Shown: positions 13,240 to 28,000 of the stretch, piece by piece
Layout: each line of letters opens with the position of its first letter
Numbering within the stretch: position 1 is the first letter of the stretch
Assembly: GCF_029227915.1 (NCBI RefSeq)
Contig: NC_079882.1
Span: forward strand, 930,001-994,000
DNA length: 64,000 nucleotides
Direction: 5' to 3'
Source of the DNA: Hydractinia symbiolongicarpus
Taxonomy: Eukaryota > Cnidaria > Hydrozoa > Anthoathecata > Hydractiniidae
Notes under the pieces: generated by a model
What the model was told of the DNA's origin: nothing
The model's input: only the letters and a program-made list of their open reading frames with translations
Database searches by the model: none
Translations under genes and position numbers: made by a program

Positions 13240-14882
13240 TTGTAACTCAAACGGATTGATATTGTTAGAGAGTCAATGAAATGTAGTTTTTGAAACCGTC
13301 ACTATTTCTTCAGCGCGCGATAACGGCAAGGATTGGTCCCACAGTAAAAAATGACTTATTTATCTAAATTTTTAAATGAAGCGCTACCACAGCGTCCAGT
13401 GTAATCGTTGAGTTCCGGCAATCATGTCAAACTAAGAAGAATGTTATTTCTTGGAGTCCAATTGTCTCACTTACAATATTTATAAGGTCACAGTCCAAAA
13501 TCAGTTCAATTAAGTCCCACAGTCAATCGTTTCACTGTTAAAAACGATGCAACCTAGTAATATGAGAAAAATATCGCTAAATACATGTTGGTACGAGTAT
13601 GTGACGCAACCGTTGTAACTGAAGCGGATTGCTACAGTTAGAAAGTCAATGAAATGTAGTTTTTGAAACTGTCGCTATTTCTTCAGCGCGCGATAACGGC
13701 TAGGATTGGTCCCACGGTAAAGAATGATTTATTTATCTAAGTTTTTAAAGGAAGTGCTACCACAGCACCCAGTGTAATCGCTGAGTTACGGCAATCATGT
13801 CAAATTAAGAAGAATGTTATTTCTTGGAGTCCAATTGTCTCACTTTCACATTTATAAGGTCATAACCCAAAATCAGTTCAATTAAGTCCCACAGTCAATC
13901 GTTTCACTGTTAAACGCGATGCAACGAAGTAACATCAGAAAAATATCGCTAAATACATGTTGGTACGAATATGTGACACAACCGTTGTAACTCAAACGGA
14001 TTGATATTGTTAGAGAGTAAATGAAGTGTAGTTTTTGAAACAGTCGCTATTTCTTCAGCCCGCGATAACGGCTAGGATTGGTCCCACAGTAAATAATGAC
14101 TTATTTATCTAAATTTTTAAATGAAGCGCTACCACAGCGCCCAGTTTAATCGCTGAGTTGCGGCAATCATGTCAAATTAAGAAGGATGTTATTTCTTGGA
14201 GTCCAATTGTCTCACTTTCACATTTATAAGGTCACAGCTCAAAATCAGTACAATTAAGTCCCACAGTCAATCGTTTCACTGTTAAACGCGATACAACCTA
14301 GTAATACCGGAAAGATATCACGAAATACATGTTGGCACGAATATGTGACTCAACCGTTGTAACTGAAACGGATTCATACTGTTAGAAAGTCAATGAAATG
14401 TAGTTTTTGAAACTGTCGCTATTTCTTCAGCACAGGATAACGGCTAGGATTGGTCCCACAGTAAAAAATGACTTATCTATCTAAATTTTTAAATGAAGCG
14501 CTACCACAGCGTCCAGTGTAATCGCTGAGTTCCGGCAATCATGTCAAATTAAGAAGAATGTTTTTTCTTGGAGTCCAATTGTCCCACTTTCACATTTATA
14601 AGGTCACGGCCCAAAATCAGTACAATTAAGTCCCACAGCCAATCGTTTCACTGTTAAACGCAATACAACCTAGTAGTACCGAAAAGATATCACGAAATAC
14701 ATGTTGGTGCGAATATGAGACTCAACCGTTGTAACTCAAACGGATTGATACTGTTAGAAAGTCAATGAAATTTAGTTTTTGAAACTGTCTCTATTTCTTC
14801 AGCGCAGGATAACGGCTAGGATAGGTCCCACAGTAAAAAATGACTTATTTATCTAAATTTTTAAATGGAGCACCACCACAGC
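13240..14882 (+). repeat. Higher-order repeat unit B, second copy, one monomer shorter (1643 bp)
   Basis: It matches 11221-13239 but lacks 376 bp, one monomer. The switch happens within TTTCACTGTTAAACGCGAT (about 13902-13920), where the sequence passes from the GTAATTCCGG-type monomer straight into the ACGAAGTAACATCAG type. This is the product expected from unequal exchange in a shared stretch. Confidence 0.88.
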
Positions 14883-15855
14883 TTGTAACTCAAACGGATT
14901 GATATTGTTAGAGAGTCAATGAAATGTAGTTTTTGAAACCGTCACTATTTCTTCAGCGCGCGATAACGGCAAGGATTGGTCCCACAGTAAAAAATGACTT
15001 ATTTATCTAAATTTTTAAATGAAGCGCTACCACAGCGTCCAGTGTAATCGTTGAGTTCCGGCAATCATGTCAAACTAAGAAGAATGTTATTTCTTGGAGT
15101 CCAATTGTCTCACTTACAATATTTATAAGGTCACAGTCCAAAATCAGTTCAATTAAGTCCCACAGTCAATCGTTTCACTGTTAAAAACGATGCAACCTAG
15201 TAATATGAGAAAAATATCGCTAAATACATGTTGGTACGAGTATGTGACGCAACCGTTGTAACTGAAGCGGATTGCTACAGTTAGAAAGTCAATGAAATGT
15301 AGTTTTTGAAACTGTCGCTATTTCTTCAGCGCGCGATAACGGCTAGGATTGGTCCCACGGTAAAGAATGATTTATTTATCTAAGTTTTTAAAGGAAGTGC
15401 TACCACAGCACCCAGTGTAATCGCTGAGTTACGGCAATCATGTCAAATTAAGAAGAATGTTATTTCTTGGAGTCCAATTGTCTCACTTTCACATTTATAA
15501 GGTCATAACCCAAAATCAGTTCAATTAAGTCCCACAGTCAATCGTTTCACTGTTAAACGCGATACAACCTAGTAATTCCGGAAAGATATCACGAAATACA
15601 TGTTGGTACGAATATGTGACTCAACCGTTGTAACTTAAACGGATTGATACTGTTAGAAAGTCAATGAAATGTAGCTTTTCAAACTTTCTCCATTTCTTCA
15701 GCGCGGGATAACGGCTAGGATTGGTCCCACAGTAAAAAATGACTTATTTATCAAAACTTTTAAATGAAGCGCTACCACAGCGCCCAGTGTATGCGCTGAG
15801 CTCCGACAATCATGTCAAATTAAGAAGAATGTTATTTCTTGGAGTCCAATTGTCT
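14883..15855 (+). repeat. Higher-order repeat unit B, third copy, partial
   Basis: It follows 11221-12193 almost base for base and keeps the monomer that the second copy lost. It diverges after TTGTCTCACTTATAAC at about 15855, where the array passes into another block. Confidence 0.85.
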
Positions 15856-16080
15856 CACTTATAACATTTTTAACGTCACAGTCCAAAATCAGTTCAATTA
15901 AGTCCCACAGTCAATCGTTTCACTGTTAAATGCGATGCAACGAAGTAACATCAGAAAAATATCGCTAAATACATGTTGGTACGAATATGTGACACAACCG
16001 TTGTAACTCAAACGGATTGATATTGTTAGAGAGTCAATGAAATGTAGTTTTCGAAACTGTCGCTATTTCTTCAGCGCGCG

Positions 16081-19000
16081 CGAACGGCTAAGATTGGTCC
16101 CACAGTTAAAAAGTGACTTCTTTATCTTAATTTTTAAATGAAGCGCTACCACAGCGCCAAGTGTAATCGCTGAGTTGCGGCAATCATGTCAAATTAAAAA
16201 GGATGTTATTTCTTGGAGTCCAATTGTCTCACTTTCGCATTTATAAGGTCACAGCCCAAAATCAGTTCAATTAAGTCCCACAGTCAATCGTTTCACTGTT
16301 AAACGCGATACAACCTAGCAATACCGGAAAGATATCACGAAATACATGTTGGTACGAATATGTGACTCAACCGCTGTAACTCAAACTGATTGATACTTTT
16401 AGAAAGTCAATGAAATGTAGTTTTTGAAACTGTCTCTATTTCTTCAGCGAGCGATAACGGCTAGGATTGGTCCCACGGTAAAGAATGATTTATTTAACTA
16501 AACTTTTAAATGAAACGCTACCACAGCGCCCAGTGTAATCGCTGAGTTCCGGCAATCATGTCAAATTGATATGAATGCTATTTCTTGGAGTCCAATTGTC
16601 TCATTTATCACATTTATCAGGTCACAGTCCAAAGTTAGTTCAATTAAGTCCAACATTCAATCGTTTCACTGTTAAAAGCGATGCAACCTAGTAATAACAG
16701 AAAAATATCGCTAAATACATGTTGGTACGAATATGTGACCCAACCGTTGTAACTCAAACGGATTGATATTGTTAGAGAGTAAATGAAGTGTAGTTTTTGA
16801 AACTGTCTCTATTTCTTCAGCGCGCGATAACGGCTAGGACTAGTCCCACGGTAAAGAATGATTTATTTAACAAAACTTTTAAATGAAGCGCTACCACAGC
16901 GCCCAGTGTAATCGCTGAGTTCCGGCAATCATGACAAATTAATATGAATGCTATTTCTTAGAGTCCAATTGTCTCATTTATCACATTTATCAGGTCACAG
17001 TCCAAAGTTAGTTCAATTAAGTCCCACATTCAATCGTTTCACTGTTAAAAGCGATGCAACCTAGTAATAACAGAAAAATATCGCTAAATACATGTTGGAA
17101 CGAATATGTGACCCAACCGTTGTAACTCAAACGGATTGATATTGTTATAGAGTCAATGAATTGTAGTTTTTGAAACTGTCGCTATTTCTTCAGCGCGCGA
17201 TAACGGCTAGGATTGGTCCCACAGTAAAAAATTACTTATTTATCTAAATTGGTAAATTAAGCGCTACCACAGCGTCCAGTGTAATCGCTGAGTTCCGGCA
17301 ATCATGTCAAACTAAGAAGAATGTTATTTCTTGGAGTCCAATTGTCTCACTAACAATATTTATAAGGTCACAGTCCAAAATCAGTTCAATTAAGTCCCAC
17401 AGTCAATCGTTTCACTGTTAAAAGCGATGCAACCTAGTAATATGAGAAAAATATCGCTAAATACATGTTCGTAAGAATATGTGACTCAACCGCTGTAGCT
17501 CAAACGGATTGAAACTTTTAGAAAGTCATTGAAATGTAGTTGTTGAAACTGTTTCTTTTTCTTCAGCGCGCAATAACGGCTAGGATTGGTCCCACAATAA
17601 AGAATGATTTATTTAACTAAACTTTTAAATGAAGCGCTACCACAGCGCCCAGTGTAATCGCTGAGTTCCGGCAATCATGTCAAATTAATATGAATGCTAT
17701 TTCTTGGAGTCCAATTGTCTCATTTATCACATTTATCAGGCCACAGTCCAAAGTCAGTTCAACTAAGTCCCACATTCAATCGTTTCACTGTTAAAAGCGA
17801 TGCAACCTAGTAATAACAGAAAAATATCGCTAAATACATGTTGGAACGAATATGTGACCCAACCGTTGTAACTCAAACGGATTGAAACTTTTAGAAAGTC
17901 ATTGAAATGTAGTTGTTGAAACTGTCTCTATTTCTTCAGCGCGCGATAACGGCTAGGATTGGTCCCACAATAAAGAATGATTTATTTAACTAAACTTTTA
18001 AATGAAGCGCTACCACAGCGCCCAGTGTAATCGCTGAGTTCCGGCAATCATGTCAAATTAATATGAATGCTATTTCTTGGAGTCCAATTGTCTCATTTAT
18101 CACATTTATCAGGCCACAGTCCAAAGTCAGTTCAACTAAGTCCCACATTCAATCGTTTTACTGTTAAAAGCGATGCAACCTAGTGATAACAGAAAAATAC
18201 CGCTAAATACATGTTGTACGAATATGTGACCCAACCGTTGTAACTCAAACGGATTGATATTGTTAGAGAGTCAATGAAATGTAGTTTTTGAAACTGTCGC
18301 TATTTCTTCAGCGTGCGATAACGGCAAGGATTGGTCCCACAGTGACTTATTTATCTAAATTTTTAAATTAAGCGCTACCACAGCGTCCAGTGTAATCGTT
18401 GAGTACCGGCAATCACGTCAAACTAAGAAGAATGTTATTTCTTTGAGTCCAATTGTCTCACTTACAATATTTATAAGGTCACAGTCCAAAATCAGTTCAA
18501 TTAAGTCCCGCAGTCAACCGTTTCACTGTTAAAAACGATGCAACCTAGTAATATGAGAAAAATATCGCTAAATACATGTTGGTACGAGTATGTGACGCAA
18601 CCGTTGTAACTGAAGCGGATTGCTACAGTTAGAAAGTCAATGAAATGTAGTTTTTGAAACTGTCGCTATTTCTTCAGCGCGCGATAACGGCTAGGATTGG
18701 TCCCACGGTAAAGAATGATTTATTTATCTAAGTTTTTAAAGGAAGTGCTACCACAGCACCCAGTGTAATCGCTGAGTTACGGCAATCATGTCAAATTAAG
18801 AATAATGTTATTTCTTGGAGTCCAATTGTCTCACTTTCACATTTATAAGGTCATAACCCAAAATCAGTTCAATTAAGTCCCACAGTCAATCGTTTCACTG
18901 TTAAACGCGATACAACCTAGTAATTCCGGAAAGATATAACGAAATACATGTTGGTACGAATATGTGACTCAACCGTTGTAACTTAAACGGATTGATACTG

Positions 19001-22000
19001 TTAGAAAGTCAATGAAATGTAGTTTTTCAAACTTTCTCCATTTCTTCAGCGCGGGATAACGGCTAGGATTGGTCCCACAGTAAAAAATGACTTATTTATC
19101 AAAATTTTTAAATGAAGCGCTACCACAGCGCCCAGTGTATGCGCTGAGCTCCGACAATCATGTCAAATTAAGAAGAATGTTATTTCTTGTAGTCCAATTG
19201 TCTCACTTATAACATTTTTAACGTCACAGTCCAAAATCAGTTCAATTAAGTCCCACAGTCAATCGTTTCACTGTTAAACGCGATGCAACGTAGTAATATC
19301 AGAAAAATATCACTAAATACATGTTGGTACGAATATGTGACACAACCGTTGTAACTCAAACGGATTGATATTGTTAGAGAGTCAATGAAATGTAGTTTTC
19401 GAAACTGTCGCTATTTCTTCAGCGCACGATAACGGCTAGGATTGGTCCCTCAATAAAAAATGACTTATTTATCTAAATTTTTAAATGAAGCGGTACCACA
19501 GCGCCCAGTGTAATCGCTGAGTTCCGGCAATCATGTCAAACTAAGAAGAATGTTATTTCTTGGAGTGCAATTGTCTCACTTACAATATTTATAAGGTCAC
19601 AGTCCAAAATTAGTTCAATTAAGTGCCACAGTCAATCGTTTCACTGTTAAAACCGATGTAACCTAGTAATAACAGATATATATCTCTAAATACATGTTCG
19701 TACGAATATGTGACCCAACCGTTGTAACTCAAACGGACTGACATCGTTAGAAAGTCATTGAAATGTAGTATTTGAAACTGTCTCTATTTCTTCAGCGCGC
19801 GCGAACGGCTAGGATTGGTCCCACAGTTAAAAAGTGACTTCTTTATCTTAATTTTTAAATGAAGCGCTACCACAGCGCCAAGTGTAATCGCTGAGTTGCG
19901 GCAATCATGTCAAATTAAAAAGGATGTTATTTCTTGGAGTCAAATTGTCTCACTTTCGCATTTATAAGGTCACAGCCCAAGATCAGTTCAATTAAGTCCC
20001 ACAGTCAATCGTTTCACTGTTAAACGCGATACAACCTAGCAATACCGGAAAGATATCACGAAATACATGTTGGTACGAATATGTGACTCAACCGCTGTAA
20101 CTCAAACGGATTGATACTTTTAGAAAGTCAATGAAATGTAGTTTTTGAAACTGTCTCTATTTCTTCAGCGCGCAATAACGGCTAGGATTGGTCCCACGGT
20201 AAAGAATGATTTATTTAACTAAACTTTTAAATGAAACGCTACCACAGCGCCCAGTGTAATCGCTGAGTTCCGGCAATCATGTCAAATTGATATGAATGCT
20301 ATTTCTTGGAGTCCAATTGTCTCATTTATCACATTTATCAGGTCACAGTCCAAAGTTAGTTCAATTAAGTCCAACATTCAATCGTTTCACTGTTAAAAGC
20401 GATGAAACCTAGTAATAACAGAAAAATATCGCTAAATACATGTTGGTACGAATATGTGACCCAACCGTTGTAACTCAAACGGATTGATATTGTTAGAGAG
20501 TAAATGAAATGTAGTTTTTGAAACTGTCTCTATTTCTTCAGCGCGCGATAACGGCTAGGACTAGTCCCACGGTAAAGAATGATTTATTTAACTAAACTTT
20601 TAAATGAAGCGCTACCACAGCGCCCAGTGTAATCGCTGAGTTCCGGCAATCATGTCAAATTAATATGAATGCTATTTCTTAGAGTCCAATTGTCTCATTT
20701 ATCACATTTATCAGGTCACAGTCCAAAGTTAGTTCAGTTAAGTCCCACATTCAATCGTTTCACTGTTAAAAGCGATGCAACCTAGTAATAACAGAAAAAT
20801 ATCGCTAAATACATGTTGGAACGAATATGTGACCCAACCGTTGTAACTCAAACGGATTGATATTGTTACAGAGTCAATGAATTGTAGTTTTTGAAACTGT
20901 CGCTATTTCTTCAGCGCGCGATAACGGCTAGGATTGGTCCCACAGTAAAAAATTACTTATTTATCTAAATTTTTAAATAAAGCGCTACCACAGCGTCCAG
21001 TGTAATCGCTGAGTTCCGGCAATCATGTCAAACTAAGAAGAATGTTATTTCTTGGAGTCCAATTGTCTCACTAACAATATTTATAAGGTCACAGTCCAAA
21101 ATCAGTTCAATTAAGTCCCACAGTCAATCGTTTCACTGTGAAAAGCGATGCAACCTAGTAATAACAGATATATATCGCTAAATACATGTTCGTACGAATA
21201 TGTGACCCAACCGTTGTAACTCAAACGGACTGACATCGTTAGAAAGTCATTGAAATGTAGTATTTGAAACTGTCTCTATTTCTTCAGCGCGCGCGAACGG
21301 CTAGGATTGGTCCCACAGTTAAAAAGTGACTTCTTTATATTAATTTTTAAATGAAGCGCTACCACAGCGCCAAGTGTAATTGCTGAGTTGCGGCAATCAT
21401 GTCAAATTAAAAAGGATGTTATTTCTTGGAGTCCAATTGTCTCACTTTCGCATTTATCAGGTCACAGTCCAAAGTTAGTTCAATTAAGTCCAACATTCAA
21501 TCGTTTCACTGTTAAAAGCGCTGCAACCTAGTAATAACAGAAAAATATCGCTAAATACATGTTGATACGAATATGTGACCCAACCGTTGTAACTCAAACA
21601 GATTGATATTGTTAGAGAGTAAATGAAATGTAGTTTTTGAAACTGTCTCTATTTCTTCAGCGCGCAATAACGGCTAGGATTGGTCCCACGGTAAAGAATG
21701 ATTTATTTAACTAAACTTTTAAATGAAACGCTACCACAGCGCCCAGTGTAATCGCTGAGTTCCGGCAATCATGTCAAATTGATATGAATGCTATTTCTTG
21801 GAGTCCAATTGTCTCATTTATCACATTTATCAGGTCACAGTCCAAAGTTAGTTCAATTAAGTCCAACATTCAATCGTTTCACTGTTAAAAGCGATGAAAC
21901 CTAGTAATAACAGAAAAATATCGCTAAATACATGTTGGTACGAATATGTGACCCAACCGTTGTAACTCAAACGGATTGATATTGTTAGAGAGTCAATGAA

Positions 22001-25000
22001 ATGTAGTTTTTGAAACTGTCGCTATTTCTTCAGCGCGCGATAACGGCAAGGATTGGTCCCACAGTGACTTATTTATCTAAATTTTTAAATTAAGTGCTAC
22101 CACAGCGTCCAGTGTAATCGTTGAGTTCCGGCAATCATTTCAAACTAAGAAGAATGTTATTTCTTGGAGTCCAATTGTCTCACTTACAATATTTATAAGG
22201 TCACAGTCCAAAATCAGTTCAATTAAGTCCCACAGTCAATCGTTTCACTGTTAAACGCGATACAACCTAGTAATTCCGGAAAGATATGACGAAATACATG
22301 TTGGTACGAATATGTGACTCAACCGTTGTAACTTAAACGGATTGATACTGTTAGAAAGTCAATGAAATGTAGTTTTTCAAACTTTCTCCATTTCTTCAGC
22401 GCGGGATAACGGCTAGGATTGGTCCCACAGTAAAAAATAACTTATTAATCAAAATTTTTAAATGAAGCGCTACCACAGCGCCCAGTGTATGCGCTGAGCT
22501 CCGACAATCATGTCAAATTAAGAAGAATGTTATTTCTTGGAGTCCAATTGTCTCACTTTCACATTTATAAGGTCATAACCCAAAATCAGTTCAATTAAGT
22601 CCCACAGTCAATCGTTTCACTGTTTAACGCGATACAACCTAGTAATTCCGGAAAGATATCACGAAATACATGTTGGTACGAATATGCGACTCAACCGTTG
22701 TAACTTAAACGGATTGATACTGTTAGAAAGTCAATGAAATGTAGTTTTTCAAACTTTCTCCATTTCTTCAGCGCGGGATAACGGCTAGGATTGGTCCCAC
22801 AGTAAAAAATAACTTATTAATCAAAATTTTTAAATGAAGCGCTACCACAGCGCCCAGTGTATGCGCTGAGCTCCGACAATCATGTCAAATTAAGAAGAAT
22901 GTTATTTCTTGGAGTCCAATTGTCTCACTTTCACATTTATAAGGTCATAACCCAAAATCAGTTCAATTAAGTCCCACAGTCAATCGTTTCACTGTTAAAC
23001 GCGATACAACCTAGTAATTCCGGAAAGATATCACGAAATACATGTTGGTACGAATATGTGACTCAACCGTTGTAACTTAAACGGATTGATACTGTTAGAA
23101 AGTCAATGAAATGTAGTTTTTCAAACTTTCTCCATTTCTTCAGCGCGGGATAACGGCTAGGATTGGTCCCACAGTAAAAAATGACTTATTTATCAAAATT
23201 TTTAAATGAAGCGCTACCACAGCGCCCAGTGTATGCGCTGAGCTCCGACAATCATGTCAAATTAAGAAGAATGTTATTTCTTGGAGTCCAATTGTCTCAC
23301 TTATGACATTTTTAACGTCACAGTCCAAAATCAGTTCAATTAAGTCCCACAGTCAATCGTTTCACTGTGAAACGCGATGCAACCTAGCAATACCGGTAAG
23401 ATATCACGAAATACATGTTAAGAATATGTGACTCAACCGCTGTAACTCAAACGGATTGAAACTTTTAGAAAGTCATTGAAATGTAGTTGTTGAAACTGTC
23501 TCTATTTCTTCAGCGCGCGATAACGGCTAGGATTGGTCCCACGGTAAAGAATGATTTATTTAACTAAACTTTTAAATGAAGCGCTACCACAGCGCCCAGT
23601 GTAATCGCTGAGTTCCGGCAATCATGTCAAACTAAGAAGAATGTTATTTCTTGGAGTGCAGTTGTCTCACTTACAATATTTATAAGGTCACAGTCCAAAA
23701 TTAGTTCAATTAAGTCCCACAGTCAATCGTTTCACTGTTAAAACCGATGCAACCTAGTAATAACAGATATATATCGCTAAATACATGTTCGTACGAATAT
23801 GTGACCCAACCGTTGTAACTCAAACGGACTGACATCGTTAGAAAGTCATTGAAATGTAGTATTTGAAACTGTCTCTATTTCTTCAGCGCGCGCGAACGGC
23901 TAGGATTGGTCCCACAGTTAAAAAGTGACTTCTTTATCTTAATTTTTAAATGAAGCGCTACCACAGCGCCAAGTGTAATTGCTGAGTTGCGGCAATCATG
24001 TCAAATTAAAAAGGATGTTATTTCTTGGAGTCCAATTGTCTCACTTTCGCATTTATCAGGTCACAGTCCAAAGTTAGTTCAATTAAGTCCAACATTCAAT
24101 CGTTTCACTGTTAAAAGCGCTGCAACCTAGTAATAACAGAAAAATATCGCTAAATACATGTTGATACGAATATGTGACCCAACCGTTGTAACTCAAACAG
24201 ATTGATATTGTTAGAGAGTAAATGAAATGTAGTTTTTGAAACTGTCTCTATTTCTTCAGCGCGCAATAACGGCTAGGATTGGTCCCACGGTAAAGAATGA
24301 TTTATTTAACTAAACTTTTAAATGAAACGCTACCACAGCGCCCAGTGTAATCGCTGAGTTCCGGCAATCATGTCAAATTGATATGAATGCTATTTCTTGG
24401 AGTCCAATTGTCTCATTTATCACATTTATCAGGTCACAGTCCAAAGTTAGTTCAATTAAGTCCAACATTCAATCGTTTCACTGTTAAAAGCGATGAAACC
24501 TAGTAATAACAGAAAAATATCGCTAAATACATGTTGGTACGAATATGTGACCCAACCGTTGTAACTCAAACGGATTGATATTGTTAGAGAGTCAATGAAA
24601 TGTAGTTTTTGAAACTGTCGCTATTTCTTCAGCGCGCGATAACGGCAAGGATTGGTCCCACAGTGACTTATTTATCTAAATTTTTAAATTAAGTGCTACC
24701 ACAGCGTCCAGTGTAATCGTTGAGTTCCGGCAATCATTTCAAACTAAGAAGAATGTTATTTCTTGGAGTCCAATTGTCTCACTTACAATATTTATAAGGT
24801 CACAGTCCAAAATCAGTTCAATTAAGTCCCACAGTCAATCGTTTCACTGTTAAACGCGATACAACCTAGTAATTCCGGAAAGATATCACGAAATACATGT
24901 TGGTACGAATATGTGACTCAACCGTTGTAACTTAAACGGATTGATACTGTTAGAAAGTCAATGAAATGTAGTTTTTCAAACTTTCTCCATTTCTTCAGCG

Positions 25001-28000
25001 CGGCATAACGGCTAGGATTGGTCCCACAGTAAAAAATAACTTATTAATCAAAATTTTTAAATGAAGCGCTACCACAGCGCCCAGTGTATGCGCTGAGCTC
25101 CGACAATCTTGTCAAATTAAGAAGAATGTTATTTCTTGGAGTCCAATTGTCTCACTTTCACATTTATAAGGTCATAACCCAAAATCAGTTCAATTAAGTC
25201 CCACAGTCAATCGTTTCACTGTTTAACGCGATACAACCTAGTAATTCCGGAAAGATATCACGAAATACATGTTGGTACGAATATGTGACTCAACCGTTGT
25301 AACTTAAACGGATTGATACTGTTAGAAAGTCAATGAAATGTAGTTTTTCAAACTTTCTCCATTTCTTCAGCGCGGGATAACGGCTAGGATTGGTCCCACA
25401 GTAAAAAATGACTTATTTATCAAAATTTTTAAATGAAGCGCTACCACAGCGCCCAGTGTATGCGCTGAGCTCCGACAATCATGTCAAATTAAGAAGAATG
25501 TTATTTCTTGGAGTCCAATTGTCTCACTTATGACATTTTTAACGTCACAGTCCAAAATCAGTTCAATTAAGTCCCACAGTCAATCGTTTCACTGTGAAAC
25601 GCGATGCAACCTAGCAATACCGGTAAGATATCACGAAATACATGTTGGTAAGAATATGTGACTCAACCGCTGTAACTCAAACGGATTGAAACTTTTAGAA
25701 AGTCATTGAAATGTAGTTGTTGAAACTGTCTCTATTTCTTCAGCGCGCGATAACGGCTAGGATTGGTCCCACGGTAAAGAATGATTTATTTAACTAAACT
25801 TTTAAATGAAGCGCTACCACAGCGCCCAGTGTAATCGCTGAGTTCCGGCAATCATGTCAAACTAAGAAGAATGTTATTTCTTGGAGTGCAGTTGTCTCAC
25901 TTACAATATTTATAAGGTCACAGTCCAAAATTAGTTCAATTAAGTCCCACAGTCAATCGTTTCACTGTTAAAACCGATGCAACCTAGTAATAACAGATAT
26001 ATATCGCTAAATACATGTTCGTACGAATATGTGACCCAACCGTTGTAACTCAAATGGACTGACATCGTTAGAAAGTCATTGAAATGTAGTATTTGAAACT
26101 GTCTCTATTTCTTCAGCGCGCGCGAACGGCTAGGATTGGTCCCACAGTTAAAAAGTGACTTCTTTATCTTAATTTTTAAATGAAGCGCTACCACAGCGCC
26201 AAGTGTAATTGCTGAGTTGCGGCAATCATGTCAAATTAAAAAGGATGTTATTTCTTGGAGTCCAATTGTCTCACTTTCGCATTTATCAGGTCACAGTCCA
26301 AAGTTAGTTCAATTAAGTCCAACATTCAATCGTTTCACTGTTAAAAGCGCTGCAACCTAGTAATAACAGAAAAATATCGCTAAATACATGTTGATACGAA
26401 TATGTGACCCAACCGTTGTAAATCAAACAGATTGATATTGTTAGAGAGTAAATGAAATGTAGTTTTTGAAACTGTCTCTATTTCTTCAGCGCGCAATAAC
26501 GGCTAGGATTGGTCCCACGGTAAAGAATGATTTATTTAACTAAACTTTTAAATGAAACGCTACCACAGCGCCCAGTGTAATCGCTGAGTTCCGGCAATCA
26601 TGTCAAATTGATATGAATGCTATTTCTTGGAGTCCAATTGTCTCATTTATCACATTTATAAGGTCATAACCCAAAATCAGTTCAATTAAGTCCCACAGTC
26701 AATCGTTTCACTGTTTAACGCGATACAACCTAGTAATTCCGGAAAGATATCACGAAATACATGTTGGTACGAATATGTGACTCAACCGTTGTAACTTAAA
26801 CGGATTGATACTGTTAGAAAGTCAAAGAAATGTAGTTTTTCAAACTTTCTCCATTTCTTCAGCGCGGGATAACGGCTAGGATTGGTCCCACAGTAAAAAA
26901 TGACTTATTTATCAAAATTTTTAAATGAAGCGCTACCACAGCGCCCAGTGTATGCGCTGAGCTCCGACAATCATGTCAAATTAAGAAGAATGTTATTTCT
27001 TGGAGTCCAATTGTCTCACTTATGACATTTTTAACGTCACAGTCCAAAATCAGTTCAATTAAGTCCCACAGTCAATCGTTTCACTGTGAAACGCGATGCA
27101 ACCTAGCAATACCGGTAAGATATCACGAAATACATGTTGGTAAGAATATGTGACTCAACCGCTGTAACTCAAACGGATTGAAACTTTTAGAAAGTCATTG
27201 AAATGTAGTTGTTGAAACTGTCTCTATTTCTTCAGCGCGCGATAACGGCTAGGATTGGTCCCACGGTAAAGAATGATTTATTTAACTAAACTTTTAAATG
27301 AAGCGCTACCACAGCGCCCAGTGTAATCGCTGAGTTCCGGCAATCATGTCAAACTAAGAAGAATGTTATTTCTTGGAGTGCAGTTGTCTCACTTACAATA
27401 TTTATAAGGTCACAGTCCAAAATTAGTTCAATTAAGTCCCACAGTCAATCGTTTCACTGTTAAAACCGATGCAACCTAGTAATAACAGATATATATCGCT
27501 AAATACATGTTCGTACGAATATGTGACCCAACCGTTGTAACTCAAACGGACTGACATCGTTAGAAAGTCATTGAAATGTAGTATTTGAAACTGTCTCTAT
27601 TTCTTCAGCGCGCGCGAACGGCTAGGATTGGTCCCACAGTTAAAAAGTGACTTCTTTATCTTAATTTTTAAATGAAGCACTACCACAGCGCCAAGTGTAA
27701 TTGCTGAGTTGCGGCAATCATGTCAAATTAAAAAGGATGTTATTTCTTGGAGTCCAATTGTCTCACTTTCGCATTTATCAGGTCACAGTCCAAAGTTAGT
27801 TCAATTAAGTCCAACATTCAATCGTTTCACTGTTAAAAGCGCTGCAACCTAGTAATAACAGAAAAATATCGCTAAATACATGTTGATACGAATATGTGAC
27901 CCAACCGTTGTAACTCAAACAGATTGATATTGTTAGAGAGTAAATGAAATGTAGTTTTTGAAACTGTCTCTATTTCTTCAGCGCGCAATAACAGCTAGGA

